A model generated the notes under the pieces. The model made no database searches, was not told where the DNA came from, and saw only the letters and a list, made by a program, of their open reading frames with translations. This document shows positions 1 to 6,704 of a DNA stretch of 64,000 nucleotides, in pieces (position 1 is the first letter of the stretch; every line of letters starts with the position of its first letter). The stretch comes from WRGT01 sp964450405 (GTDB taxonomy: Bacteria; Spirochaetota; UBA4802; UBA5550), in contig CAYVCQ010000004.1 in the NCBI GenBank assembly GCA_964450405.1, positions 186,001 to 250,000 of the forward strand. Direction: 5' to 3'. Position numbers and translations under genes: made by a program.

Positions 1-517
1 TGAAAGGATTCCATACCTGGTAACGTAAATCTGTGTCGTAAACAATTATACCCTCCTGGGCGCTTTGGATAATCTGATTGTTATAGAGATATGCTTCACG
101 CAGGAATTCTTCTTTTTTTCTTTCATTAAGTTTAGCTTCAAAAAGTTTAAATGCCATTTTTATCGAAGCATCCAGAACTGTGATGCTTGAACTTTTTACT
201 ACGTATCCATAAGAGGTTATATTTTCTGTCTTTTCAACCACCGCAGGTTCTGTATGACTGGATAAAAATACAACTGGGAGTTCATACTCCTGCAGAATTA
301 TCCCGGCAGCCTCTGTTCCATCGATCCCTTCACCAAGATCAATATCCATAAGAATAAGTTGTATCTCAGGATTCGATTTAACAGCAATAATAGCCTTTTC
401 TCCGCTGATTGCGGTTATGACTTTATATCCATAGTTCTCAAGAATCATCTTCTCAGACATTGCAATGATAACTTCATCTTCAACAAGGAGAATTGTTTTT
501 ATGTTTTTATCGTCCAT
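1..517 (-). CDS. Response regulator receiver + PAS sensory protein, 3' end outside window
   Basis: The gene reads leftward from ATG at 517 and runs off the window, so about 172 residues are visible. The first ~120 residues form a CheY-like receiver: ILLVEDE carries the acidic pocket and LILMDIDLG carries the phospho-acceptor Asp. A linker follows, and then a sequence starting NQIIQSAQEGIIVYD that looks like the start of a PAS domain. The missing C-terminus could be a histidine kinase or another output; this cannot be told from here. GGAGG lies about 5 bases before the ATG. The receiver style (EVIIAMSEKMILENYGY, FLSSHTEPAVVEKTE) resembles spirochaete response regulators as I remember them, which is family knowledge rather than a search result. 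Confidence 0.85.
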   Translation of the reverse strand, partial: MDDKNIKTILLVEDEVIIAMSEKMILENYGYKVITAISGEKAIIAVKSNPEIQLILMDIDLGEGIDGTEAAGIILQEYELPVVFLSSHTEPAVVEKTENITSYGYVVKSSSITVLDASIKMAFKLFEAKLNERKKEEFLREAYLYNNQIIQSAQEGIIVYDTDLRYQVWNPF

Positions 518-534
518 TACGTATTCCTCCAGTG

Positions 535-712
535 TACTTGGATCGCAGATTACGCTGATTACTACAGATTACTCGGATAAGTATTTTCTATCACTATCAG
601 TACCATCTGTGCAATCATCCTAATCCTCACCCCATCTGCGTAATCATCTTTATCTATGCAATCTCTTGAACCTGTGCAATCATCCCTATCTGCTGTAATC
701 TACGGTCCAATT
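535..712. repeat. Imperfect short direct repeats in the 517-918 gap
   Basis: The 400-base gap between the left-edge gene and the flavodiiron gene holds several degenerate copies of a unit like ATCTGCGTAATCATC (variants CTGTGCAATCATC, CTATGCAATCTC, CTGCTGTAATCTA), spaced about 20-25 bases apart between 535 and 712. They are not exact enough for a CRISPR array and carry no reading frame. From 713 to 905 the gap is AT-rich and I see no gene in it. Confidence 0.5.
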
Positions 713-917
713 TTTTCATTCTAAACGAATTTTTATGAAACTTTTATTGATTTTCCTGATACTATAAAATAATTTTGCGTATAAAACCACAAACATATGT
801 AAAAGTTTGAACCTTTGAAATTATCTTATTTCGTTACACTAAAAGAGCATCTAAGATAAAATTTATCCATTGTTTTGAACTTTTCAAATAAAATTACATT
901 TATTTCCGGAGGAGATT

Positions 918-2081
918 TTGAAAGCAGTAAAAATACGGGACAACATATACTGGGTGGGCGGTATAGACTGGAACCTTAGAAATTTTCATGGTTACCTTAC
1001 ACAGAGAGGATCTACATACAATGCCTATCTGATAATTGATGAAAAAATAACACTTATAGATACGGTAAAACATTATCATTACGATGAAATGATGGCAAGA
1101 ATATCATCGGTGATTGATCCGAAAAAAATCGATTATGTAATTTCTAATCACGCGGAAATGGACCACTCTGGTTCAATGCCGTCGCTTATGAAACTAATTC
1201 CAAACGCCGAGGTGATTGCAACTCCAAATGGAGAAAAGGCGCTTTTCGATCACTTTAAAGAAAGCTGGAAATGTAGAACGGTAAAAGCCGGAGACAAACT
1301 CTCAACAGGGAAATACAGTTTTGCGTTCTTCCCGGCTCCTATGGTACACTGGCCCGATAATATGCTCACCTATATGGAAAACGAAAATATACTTTTTTCC
1401 AATGACGCATTCGGCCAGCATCTTGCAACATCTGAAAGATTTGATGATCAATATAACCTCGATACGATTATTGCAGAGGCTAGAAAGTATTATGCAAATA
1501 TAGTTCTTCCATATTCAGTACAGGTACAGAAGGCTCTCTCCGATCTTGGCGGACTTAAGATTGATATGATTGCTCCGAGTCACGGTATTATCTGGAGAGA
1601 AAATGTCGGCCTTATTGTCAGTGAATATGTAAAATGGGCGGCAGGTGTAACTAAGAAAAAAGCTCTTATAATTTATGATACAATGTGGAATTCAACTGCA
1701 TTATTAGCAGATTCCATTGGATCGGTCTTCAGTGAAAAAGGTTATGATATTAAAATGTATCATCTTCAGGCCAACCACATGTCTGATATTATGACAGAGG
1801 TTATTGATTCTGAATATATCTGCGTAGGATCTTCAACTCTTAACAATAACATGCTTCCGTCAGTTGCAGGATTTTTGACTTATATGAAAGGTTTAGCACC
1901 AAAGCATAGAAAAGGACTGGCCTTTGGTTCATTCGGCTGGGGCGGTCAGGGAGTTAAGCAGGTTCACGAAGCTCTTCACGGATGTAATTATGAAATGCTT
2001 GATTTGGTAAGTGTTAAATACAGACCTGATGAGGAGATGTTGAAAACGATATATGAGCAGCTTGATAAGAGCATTATGTAA
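918..2081 (+). CDS. fprA: A-type flavodiiron protein (rubredoxin:oxygen oxidoreductase / NO reductase)
   Basis: This 387-residue protein has the two-domain layout of flavodiiron proteins. Residues 1 to ~245 are a metallo-beta-lactamase-like di-iron domain with H78-x-E80-x-D82-H83, H144 in MVHWPD, D163 in SNDAFG and H222 in SHG. From ~248 there is a flavodoxin domain (ALIIYDTMWNSTALLADSIG). Family knowledge: it reduces O2 to water, or NO to N2O, with electrons from rubredoxin. A rubredoxin gene follows at 2534 and oxygen-defence genes continue to 8063, so an O2-scavenging role fits. The start is TTG at 918 behind GGAGGA. It lies about 450 bases from the rubredoxin gene, with repeats between, so the two are probably separate transcripts. 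O2 versus NO preference cannot be read from sequence. Confidence 0.95.
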   Translation: MKAVKIRDNIYWVGGIDWNLRNFHGYLTQRGSTYNAYLIIDEKITLIDTVKHYHYDEMMARISSVIDPKKIDYVISNHAEMDHSGSMPSLMKLIPNAEVIATPNGEKALFDHFKESWKCRTVKAGDKLSTGKYSFAFFPAPMVHWPDNMLTYMENENILFSNDAFGQHLATSERFDDQYNLDTIIAEARKYYANIVLPYSVQVQKALSDLGGLKIDMIAPSHGIIWRENVGLIVSEYVKWAAGVTKKKALIIYDTMWNSTALLADSIGSVFSEKGYDIKMYHLQANHMSDIMTEVIDSEYICVGSSTLNNNMLPSVAGFLTYMKGLAPKHRKGLAFGSFGWGGQGVKQVHEALHGCNYEMLDLVSVKYRPDEEMLKTIYEQLDKSIM

Positions 2082-2163
2082 TTTTTTTTTAAAGAAGCAT
2101 TTTTTACTTTCTTTTTTTGTACCGTTTAACTATTTTAAAATATATTGTAATACTTTTGTGTAG

Positions 2164-2254
2164 ATTGAAATTCTGAACTCATCCCCTGTCCATAATCTTT
2201 TAAGGAAATAGATTTTAACGGGTGAAGCTGGGGATGAGTTTGAGCAGTTTCAAT
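2164..2254. repeat. Long imperfect inverted repeat downstream of fprA
   Basis: ATTGAAA...AACTCATCCCC on the left is mirrored by GGGGATGAGTTTGAGC..TTTCAAT on the right, giving arms of roughly 22-25 bases around a ~40-base centre. It has no U-rich tail like a classic terminator. It could be a dispersed palindromic element or an mRNA 3' structure for fprA. Confidence 0.5.
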
Positions 2255-2295
2255 TATTACTAATGCTCAAACTGTATTAAAATGAATAAAGCTGA

Positions 2296-2382
2296 CCACA
2301 GAGGTTCTGAGTCACAGATAATAATTTTTTAAATTTTAAGATATAAACCATATTAAATCTCCGTGCCTCTGTGTCTCTGTGG
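2296..2382. repeat. CCACAGAGG-type inverted repeat, copy 1
   Basis: CCACAGAGG..TGAGTCACAGA at the left and TGCCTCTGTGTCTCTGTGG at the right form inverted arms around an AT-rich centre. The same arm motif recurs at 17639-17688 and, more decayed, at 59110-59186. It is therefore a dispersed intergenic palindrome and not a local regulatory site. The rest of the 2081-2534 gap holds no gene that I can see. Confidence 0.65.
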
Positions 2383-2533
2383 ATATTTTCTTAAATTTAA
2401 TAATTTACTATTGTGCGTTCTCAGTTCCAGCTTGAGTCACAAATAAAATACACCAGGTGTATAAAAACCCGCAGTGGATACACTAAATTTTCTGTAGTGT
2501 TTGCTGCAAAAAAATAATCCGGAGGATATTATT

Positions 2534-2695
2534 ATGAAAAAGTATGTTTGTTCAGTTTGCGGTTACGTTTATGATCCCGAAAAAGGTATTCCTGAAGAGG
2601 GAATCGCTCCAGGCACTGCATTTGAAGATCTGCCGGCAGATTTTGTCTGTCCTGTATGCGGAGTCGGAAAAGAGGATTTTGAACCGGAAGCTTAA
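2534..2695 (+). CDS. Rubredoxin
   Basis: A 53-residue one-iron electron carrier with both CxxC pairs: C6/C9 in CSVCGY and C39/C42 in CPVCG, together with the YDPEKG and PGTAFEDLP segments typical of the family. An upstream in-frame codon would add 11 residues. The ATG at 2534 is chosen because GGAGG sits about 8 bases before it and the length then matches rubredoxins (52-54 residues). It probably donates electrons to the flavodiiron protein upstream and possibly to the superoxide reductase at 5267. The cydA gene begins 29 bases downstream, so rubredoxin and cydAB may share a transcript. Confidence 0.96.
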   Translation: MKKYVCSVCGYVYDPEKGIPEEGIAPGTAFEDLPADFVCPVCGVGKEDFEPEA

Positions 2696-2724
2696 AATCA
2701 GAACTATTTAAAAGGGGGTTGTAA

Positions 2725-4053
2725 ATGGATGCAGTATTCCTTTCAAGAATTCAGTTTGCCTTCACTGCGGGATTTCATTTTATTTTTCCGCCGTTAACAT
2801 TTGGTCTTGGTCTGATAATTTTCATCAATGAAACACTCTACTTAAAGACAAATAAAGATTTATATAAGAATATATCTAAATTTATTATAAAGATTTTTGC
2901 GTTGGTTTTTTCAGTTGGTGTTGCCACAGGAATTGTTCTGGAATTCTCCTTCGGTACAAACTGGTCTTCTTTTTCCAGAATTGTAGGTGATATTTTCGGA
3001 GCCCCGCTGGCGGCTGAAGGTGTGCTGGCTTTTTTTCTTGAATCTGTATTTATCGGAGTTCTCCTCTTTGGCAGGGACAAGGTCTCTAAAAGAGTTTACT
3101 GGCTTTCGGCATTTCTGGTTTTCTTCGGTTCTCATCTCTCAGGTCTGTGGATTATAATTGCCAATTCATGGATGCAGACTCCCGCCGGTTTTGCCATGGA
3201 GGGCGGACGAGCAGTACTTAAGGATTTTTTTGCAGCAGCTGTCAACTATTCAACAGCTCAGAGATATCTACATACTGTTATAGGCGGCTGGATGTCGGGT
3301 TCACTTTTCCTTGCAGGGATAAGTTCGTGGTATATACTGAAGAAAAGAGATCTTGATTACGCAAAGCCGATGCTTAAACTGTCACTGATAGTTTTCATTA
3401 TAACATCATTTCTTCAGTTTGGTACCGGTCATTACCATGCTGTACAGGTTGCAAAAACACAGCCTGCAAAAATGGCTTCCTTCGAAGGTTTATGGGAATC
3501 CGTTGAGGGAGCCGGATTGTCTGTTTTTGGAATTCCCGATGAAGATGAGAAAACAACTCATGGAGATATAAGGATACCGAAGCTATTGAGTTTAATGATC
3601 TACGGAGACCCCGATGCAAAGGTTCATGGATTGAATGAGTTTCCGAAAGAACAACGGCCTCCTCTTTTTATAACATTTCAGACATATCATGCGATGATTG
3701 CTCTGGGAGGTTTATTCGCTTTGATATCGTCCATTGGTTTACTTCTTCTTGTTAGAAAAAAACTTTATGAATCTGATTGGTATCTGAAAATACTCCTCTT
3801 TGCAATACCTCTTCCTATTATTTCTAATGAAATGGGATGGATGGCTGCTGAAATTGGAAGACAGCCCTGGGCTATATACAATGTATTAAAGACAGCCGAT
3901 GCGGCTTCAGTTGTTGTTCCGGCATGGCAGATTCTCGCCACGATAATAATGTTCACAGTGCTTTATGCTATACTCTTTACATTCTTCATAAAGTTCCTTA
4001 TGGCATTGATTAAAAAAGGGCCTGAAAAGATTATCGCAACTGATGGATACTAG
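2725..4053 (+). CDS. cydA: Cytochrome bd oxidase subunit I
   Basis: A 442-residue multi-spanning membrane protein. Family marks include H18 in the N-terminal helix (QFAFTAGFHFIFPPLTFGL; heme b595 ligand region), the HTVIGGW helix, and NEMGWMAAEIGRQPW near the C-terminus. The quinol-binding Q-loop segment between about residues 245 and 300 is short, as in the Q-loop-short class. Family knowledge: with CydB it oxidises quinol and reduces O2 to water with high affinity, so it supports microaerobic respiration and O2 removal. The ATG follows AAAGGGGG. cydB starts 9 bases after the stop. Confidence 0.96.
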   Translation: MDAVFLSRIQFAFTAGFHFIFPPLTFGLGLIIFINETLYLKTNKDLYKNISKFIIKIFALVFSVGVATGIVLEFSFGTNWSSFSRIVGDIFGAPLAAEGVLAFFLESVFIGVLLFGRDKVSKRVYWLSAFLVFFGSHLSGLWIIIANSWMQTPAGFAMEGGRAVLKDFFAAAVNYSTAQRYLHTVIGGWMSGSLFLAGISSWYILKKRDLDYAKPMLKLSLIVFIITSFLQFGTGHYHAVQVAKTQPAKMASFEGLWESVEGAGLSVFGIPDEDEKTTHGDIRIPKLLSLMIYGDPDAKVHGLNEFPKEQRPPLFITFQTYHAMIALGGLFALISSIGLLLLVRKKLYESDWYLKILLFAIPLPIISNEMGWMAAEIGRQPWAIYNVLKTADAASVVVPAWQILATIIMFTVLYAILFTFFIKFLMALIKKGPEKIIATDGY

Positions 4054-4062
4054 GAGGATTCA

Positions 4063-5064
4063 ATGGATACACTGACATTTCTTCAGATTATATGGTTTGT
4101 TTTATTAGGAGTTCTTTTTACCGGATATGCGATACTTGACGGTTTTGATCTCGGTATAGGATCACTCTTCCCTTTTCTCGCAGGCTCCGATGAAAAAAAA
4201 GCTGCAGTTCTATTTAAAACTATCGGACCCGTCTGGGATGGCAATGAAGTCTGGCTGATTACTGCAGGAGGTGCTTTGTTTGCAGCATTCCCTCACGCGT
4301 ACGCCACGGTATTCAGCGGATTCTATCTTGCACTGATGCTTGTTCTTGTGGGTTTAATTCTCAGAGCAGTTTCTGCTGAGTTTTTTACTCTTGAAGAAAA
4401 AAATAAAAGTATATGGACTAAAACATTTTTTATCGGGAGCCTGCTGCCGTCAATACTCTTCGGGGTCGCTCTTGGTAATGTAATACTTGGAATCCCTCTT
4501 GATTCGAAGATGGAATTTACCGGGTCATTTTTTACTCTTCTGAGACCATTCCCTCTGGCGCTGGGAGTTTTAGGTTTGTTTGCAATTCTTATGCAGGGGA
4601 TAACTTTCACAATGCTTAAAACCGATGGTGAAATCAATAAAACTGCAGAAGAACTTTCAAATAAAGTTTATTACGGATATGCTGTTCTTTTTATAATATC
4701 CCTTGTTCTTTCTTATGTATTTATACCTGAAAGAATGAGGATTGTACCAGCATGGATATCTGCAGCCGTTTTTGCCCTTTCAATGGGTGCATTAAAATAT
4801 TTCATAAACTCAAAAAGCGAGATGAAGGCTTTTTTATCTTCATCACTTGCATTTGCCTCGTTATGGGGAATTGCAGGAGCACTGCAGTTCCCTGTACTGG
4901 TTAACTCAATCGAGAACAATTCTCTTGATATTACGATTTATAATGCATCATCAGGTAAGCTTACACTATCGGTAATGCTTGGCATTGTTATGATCGGAAT
5001 GCCTCTGGTAATTGCATATTCGATTTATGTTTACAGAGTATTCAGAGGAAAAATAAAACTATAA
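4063..5064 (+). CDS. cydB: Cytochrome bd oxidase subunit II
   Basis: A 333-residue membrane protein with the conserved first-helix motif GYAILDGFDLGIG and the GPVWDGNEVWLIT loop of CydB, followed by several hydrophobic helices. It forms the heterodimer with CydA encoded immediately upstream; GGAGG precedes its ATG by 5 bases. No cydX-like mini-gene or cydCD transporter genes are visible next to it. The stop codon lies inside a short hexamer repeat (5058-5080). Confidence 0.96.
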   Translation: MDTLTFLQIIWFVLLGVLFTGYAILDGFDLGIGSLFPFLAGSDEKKAAVLFKTIGPVWDGNEVWLITAGGALFAAFPHAYATVFSGFYLALMLVLVGLILRAVSAEFFTLEEKNKSIWTKTFFIGSLLPSILFGVALGNVILGIPLDSKMEFTGSFFTLLRPFPLALGVLGLFAILMQGITFTMLKTDGEINKTAEELSNKVYYGYAVLFIISLVLSYVFIPERMRIVPAWISAAVFALSMGALKYFINSKSEMKAFLSSSLAFASLWGIAGALQFPVLVNSIENNSLDITIYNASSGKLTLSVMLGIVMIGMPLVIAYSIYVYRVFRGKIKL

Positions 5065-5080
5065 CTATAACTATAACTAA
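5058..5080 (+). repeat. Hexamer repeat ACTATA across the cydB stop codon
   Basis: Three full copies of ACTATA plus a partial copy begin at 5058, so the cydB stop (5062-5064) lies inside the tract. A change in copy number would leave the stop in place, because the first unit already contains it. Confidence 0.6.
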
Positions 5081-5099
5081 CATGATAAGTAAACTCTAA

Positions 5100-5220
5100 C
5101 TGGTAACAAAATTATTCTCAAGCTCACCTTCCACGCGGCGGAGAAAGAATTGCTCTGGTTTCTGAGTGGTCACCAGCCCTGCCGTATTTGGCGGCGGGGA
5201 AACGACTCAAACGAAAGTAC
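5100..5220. other. GC-richer structured block between cydB and dfx, function unknown
   Basis: Within very AT-rich surroundings, 5128-5205 is distinctly GC-richer and can fold. CCCTGCC at 5177-5183 pairs with GGCGGGG at 5193-5199 (one G-U pair), and further complementary pieces lie around GCGGCGG. No reading frame fits. It does not match a riboswitch consensus that I can recall. It could be a structured leader for dfx, a small RNA on either strand, or a decayed repeat. Confidence 0.3.
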
Positions 5221-5266
5221 TGAATTACCACAATTTGCTTATGAATTATTTTAAAAGAGAGGATTT

Positions 5267-5641
5267 ATGACAGAGATATCACAGATATATAAATGCAATA
5301 CATGCGGGAACATAGTTGAAATTCTTCACAATGGAGCCGTTGATCTGGTGTGCTGTAATCAGCCAATGGAACGTCTTGAAGAAAAAACTGCCGACAAGAC
5401 AACAGAGAAACATGTTCCTCTTATTGAGAAAACAGCAGAAGGCTACAAAATTACAGTTGGAAGCACTCTGCACCCTATGGAGGAGAAACATTTTATTGAA
5501 TGGATAGAACTCCTTGCTGAGGGAATCTCGTACAAAAAATTTCTGAAACCAGGCGACAAACCTGAAGCTGTTTTCAAAACAGATGCTGCCGCTGTTACAG
5601 CAAGAGAATACTGTAACATTCACGGTCTCTGGAAATCTTAA
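5267..5641 (+). CDS. dfx: Desulfoferrodoxin (two-iron superoxide reductase)
   Basis: A 124-residue protein with both metal centres visible. The N-terminal desulforedoxin-type FeCys4 site is C10, C13, C29 and C30. The catalytic Fe(His)4Cys site is H49, H69, H75, C116 and H119, with the EKH motif (E47-K48-H49) just ahead. Family knowledge: it reduces superoxide to hydrogen peroxide without making O2 and takes electrons from rubredoxin, here encoded 2.6 kb upstream. GAGAGGA precedes the ATG. Together with fprA and cydAB it completes an anaerobe-type oxygen-defence set. Confidence 0.97.
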   Translation: MTEISQIYKCNTCGNIVEILHNGAVDLVCCNQPMERLEEKTADKTTEKHVPLIEKTAEGYKITVGSTLHPMEEKHFIEWIELLAEGISYKKFLKPGDKPEAVFKTDAAAVTAREYCNIHGLWKS

Positions 5642-5775
5642 TAATAGAAAATTTTTGTCTAAACCCATCATGGGACTTTTATAGATTCAAACAGTTTATT
5701 TTGAAACATTACTATGTACAAGGGGCATAGCCTCTTAAAACGCCCCACTAAACGGGCAATAAAGGAGAAAACATT

Positions 5776-5958
5776 ATGGCTGCTACATTAGAAGATAAAG
5801 TGCTTAAAGCAATGAAGAAAGAAGCTAAACCTTTAAGACCGGGTGAAATAGCTGAACTGGCTGGAGCCGATAAAGATGAAGTAGCAAAAGCTATTAAAAA
5901 GCTCAGCAGCGAAGGTAAAGTAACATCACCTAAGAGATGTTTCTGGGAAGCAGTATAA
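5776..5958 (+). CDS. Mini winged-helix protein, possible transcription regulator
   Basis: A 60-residue protein with an excellent AAAGGAG site 8 bases before the ATG. The sequence LEDKVLKAMKKEAKPLRPGE, then IAELAGADKDEVAKAIKKL and SSEGKVTSPKRCFWEAV, reads as one winged helix-turn-helix: H1, a turn, a recognition helix, and a wing ending with Cys and Trp. Such stand-alone mini-wHTH proteins are known in anaerobes, but I cannot name a target. Lying between superoxide reductase and the HesB-like selenoprotein suggests a redox or stress regulator; the single Cys could be a sensor. That role is inference from position. Confidence 0.75.
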   Translation: MAATLEDKVLKAMKKEAKPLRPGEIAELAGADKDEVAKAIKKLSSEGKVTSPKRCFWEAV

Positions 5959-6001
5959 AATCTACTGATTTTTAATTTATTATAAAAATTCATAACTGAA
6001 T

Positions 6002-6033
6002 AAAAAAGAGAAGGCTAATACCTTCTCTTTTTT
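6002..6033. terminator. Bidirectional intrinsic terminator
   Basis: Perfect 13-base arms (AAAAAAGAGAAGG and CCTTCTCTTTTTT) around a 6-base loop. It lies between two convergent genes, the wHTH gene ending at 5958 and the HesB-like gene ending at 6060, and has a T-run on either strand. Confidence 0.9.
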
Positions 6034-6059
6034 ATTTCAAATTTTTTTTAAAGAAAAAA

Positions 6060-6362
6060 TCAGCAGGTACTTCCACCTTGTATTACAAATCCTGAACCAT
6101 ACCTGTCTCTTCTAAAATCTATTGTAAGCGAACTTCTCATATCAACATAATTCTTTAATTTAGGGTCATAGACAACATTAACTTCATTGTCCTTAACCAC
6201 ATTCTGATCGTGCGCTGTTAGTTCATCCAGAACTAATCCCATACGGGGACCACCTCAACCAAAGCCGTTAAAACTTACCCTTAAGACAGGATTTTTATAT
6301 CCTGAATCTTTCATCAATTCAAGAACTTCATTTTTAGCATTATCTGTTACTTTAATTGCCAT
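6060..6362 (-). CDS. HesB/IscA-like selenoprotein with in-frame TGA (Sec36)
   Basis: From ATG at 6362 (AAGGGG upstream) the frame reads MAIKVTDNAKNEVLELMKDS..., reaches TGA at 6257-6255, and continues to 6060. A normal ORF search sees only the part from 6242. Across the TGA the protein is RVSFNGFG-U-GGPRMGLVLDE, 100 residues in total. Position 36 matches the first conserved Cys of IscA-type proteins (Cys35), and HesB-like selenoproteins with Sec here are a known bacterial family. A perfect 7-bp hairpin lies just after the TGA (6218-6236). The C-terminus has one Cys (GGSTC) instead of the usual CxC. The final stop is also TGA. Likely role: Fe-S or redox chemistry; the exact function of the family is not settled. 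Confidence 0.88.
6218..6236 (-). promoter_or_regulatory. Candidate bacterial SECIS hairpin for the HesB-like gene
   Basis: On the coding strand TTAGTTC and GAACTAA pair perfectly around the loop TGGAT. The loop guanines fall about 30 bases from the first base of the TGA. Known bacterial SECIS elements lie within the coding region directly after the UGA with a G in the apical loop, so spacing and loop fit. Confidence 0.65.
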
Positions 6363-6395
6363 TATATTTCCCCTTTTGTTTATTTATCTATTTAC

Positions 6396-6424
6396 AATTT
6401 AATAAAATTCTTAACTAACGTCAA
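6396..6424 (-). promoter_or_regulatory. Sigma-70-like promoter of the HesB-like selenoprotein gene
   Basis: On the minus strand TTGACG, a 17-base spacer and TAAATT lie 34 bases before the ATG at 6362. The ribosome-binding sequence AAGGGG follows. Confidence 0.55.
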
Positions 6425-6644
6425 CAAGAAATATTAGTTTTTATTTGTTTTTTTAAAAAAATTAAAAATTTAAAAGAGTCCGCTTTCTATCCTAAAATAT
6501 CACTTTGGGGTTTATCAAAAGACTATCGCCCTTCAACTCATGATTATATGTTATCGAATAATCTCAATCGTCAAAGTTACTACTGATTTGCAATAGACAG
6601 TTTTTAAAAAGAGAAAGATCGGCCAATATACTTGTGTTTAATTG
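6425..6644. other. AT-rich divergent intergenic region, no gene seen
   Basis: This stretch lies between the divergent HesB-like and CoA-disulfide-reductase-like genes. It has promoters at both ends (6396-6424 and 6645-6673) and otherwise only A/T runs. I see no reading frame, tRNA or strong hairpin. Confidence 0.5.
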
Positions 6645-6673
6645 TTTACATTGGAGATAAATTTTAGTATATT
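6645..6673 (+). promoter_or_regulatory. Sigma-70-like promoter of the NADH oxidase / CoA-disulfide reductase gene
   Basis: TTTACA, a 17-base spacer and TATATT. Transcription would begin near 6680, which is downstream of the longer possible start codon at 6642 and upstream of the ATG at 6705. The promoter therefore supports the shorter protein. Confidence 0.6.
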
Positions 6674-6704
6674 AAAATGTAGAGATTCGAAGATGGAGGG
6701 ATTC

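Noticed and set aside
535..712. Possible CRISPR array
   Set aside because: Units vary too much in sequence and spacing, and no cas genes are in the window.
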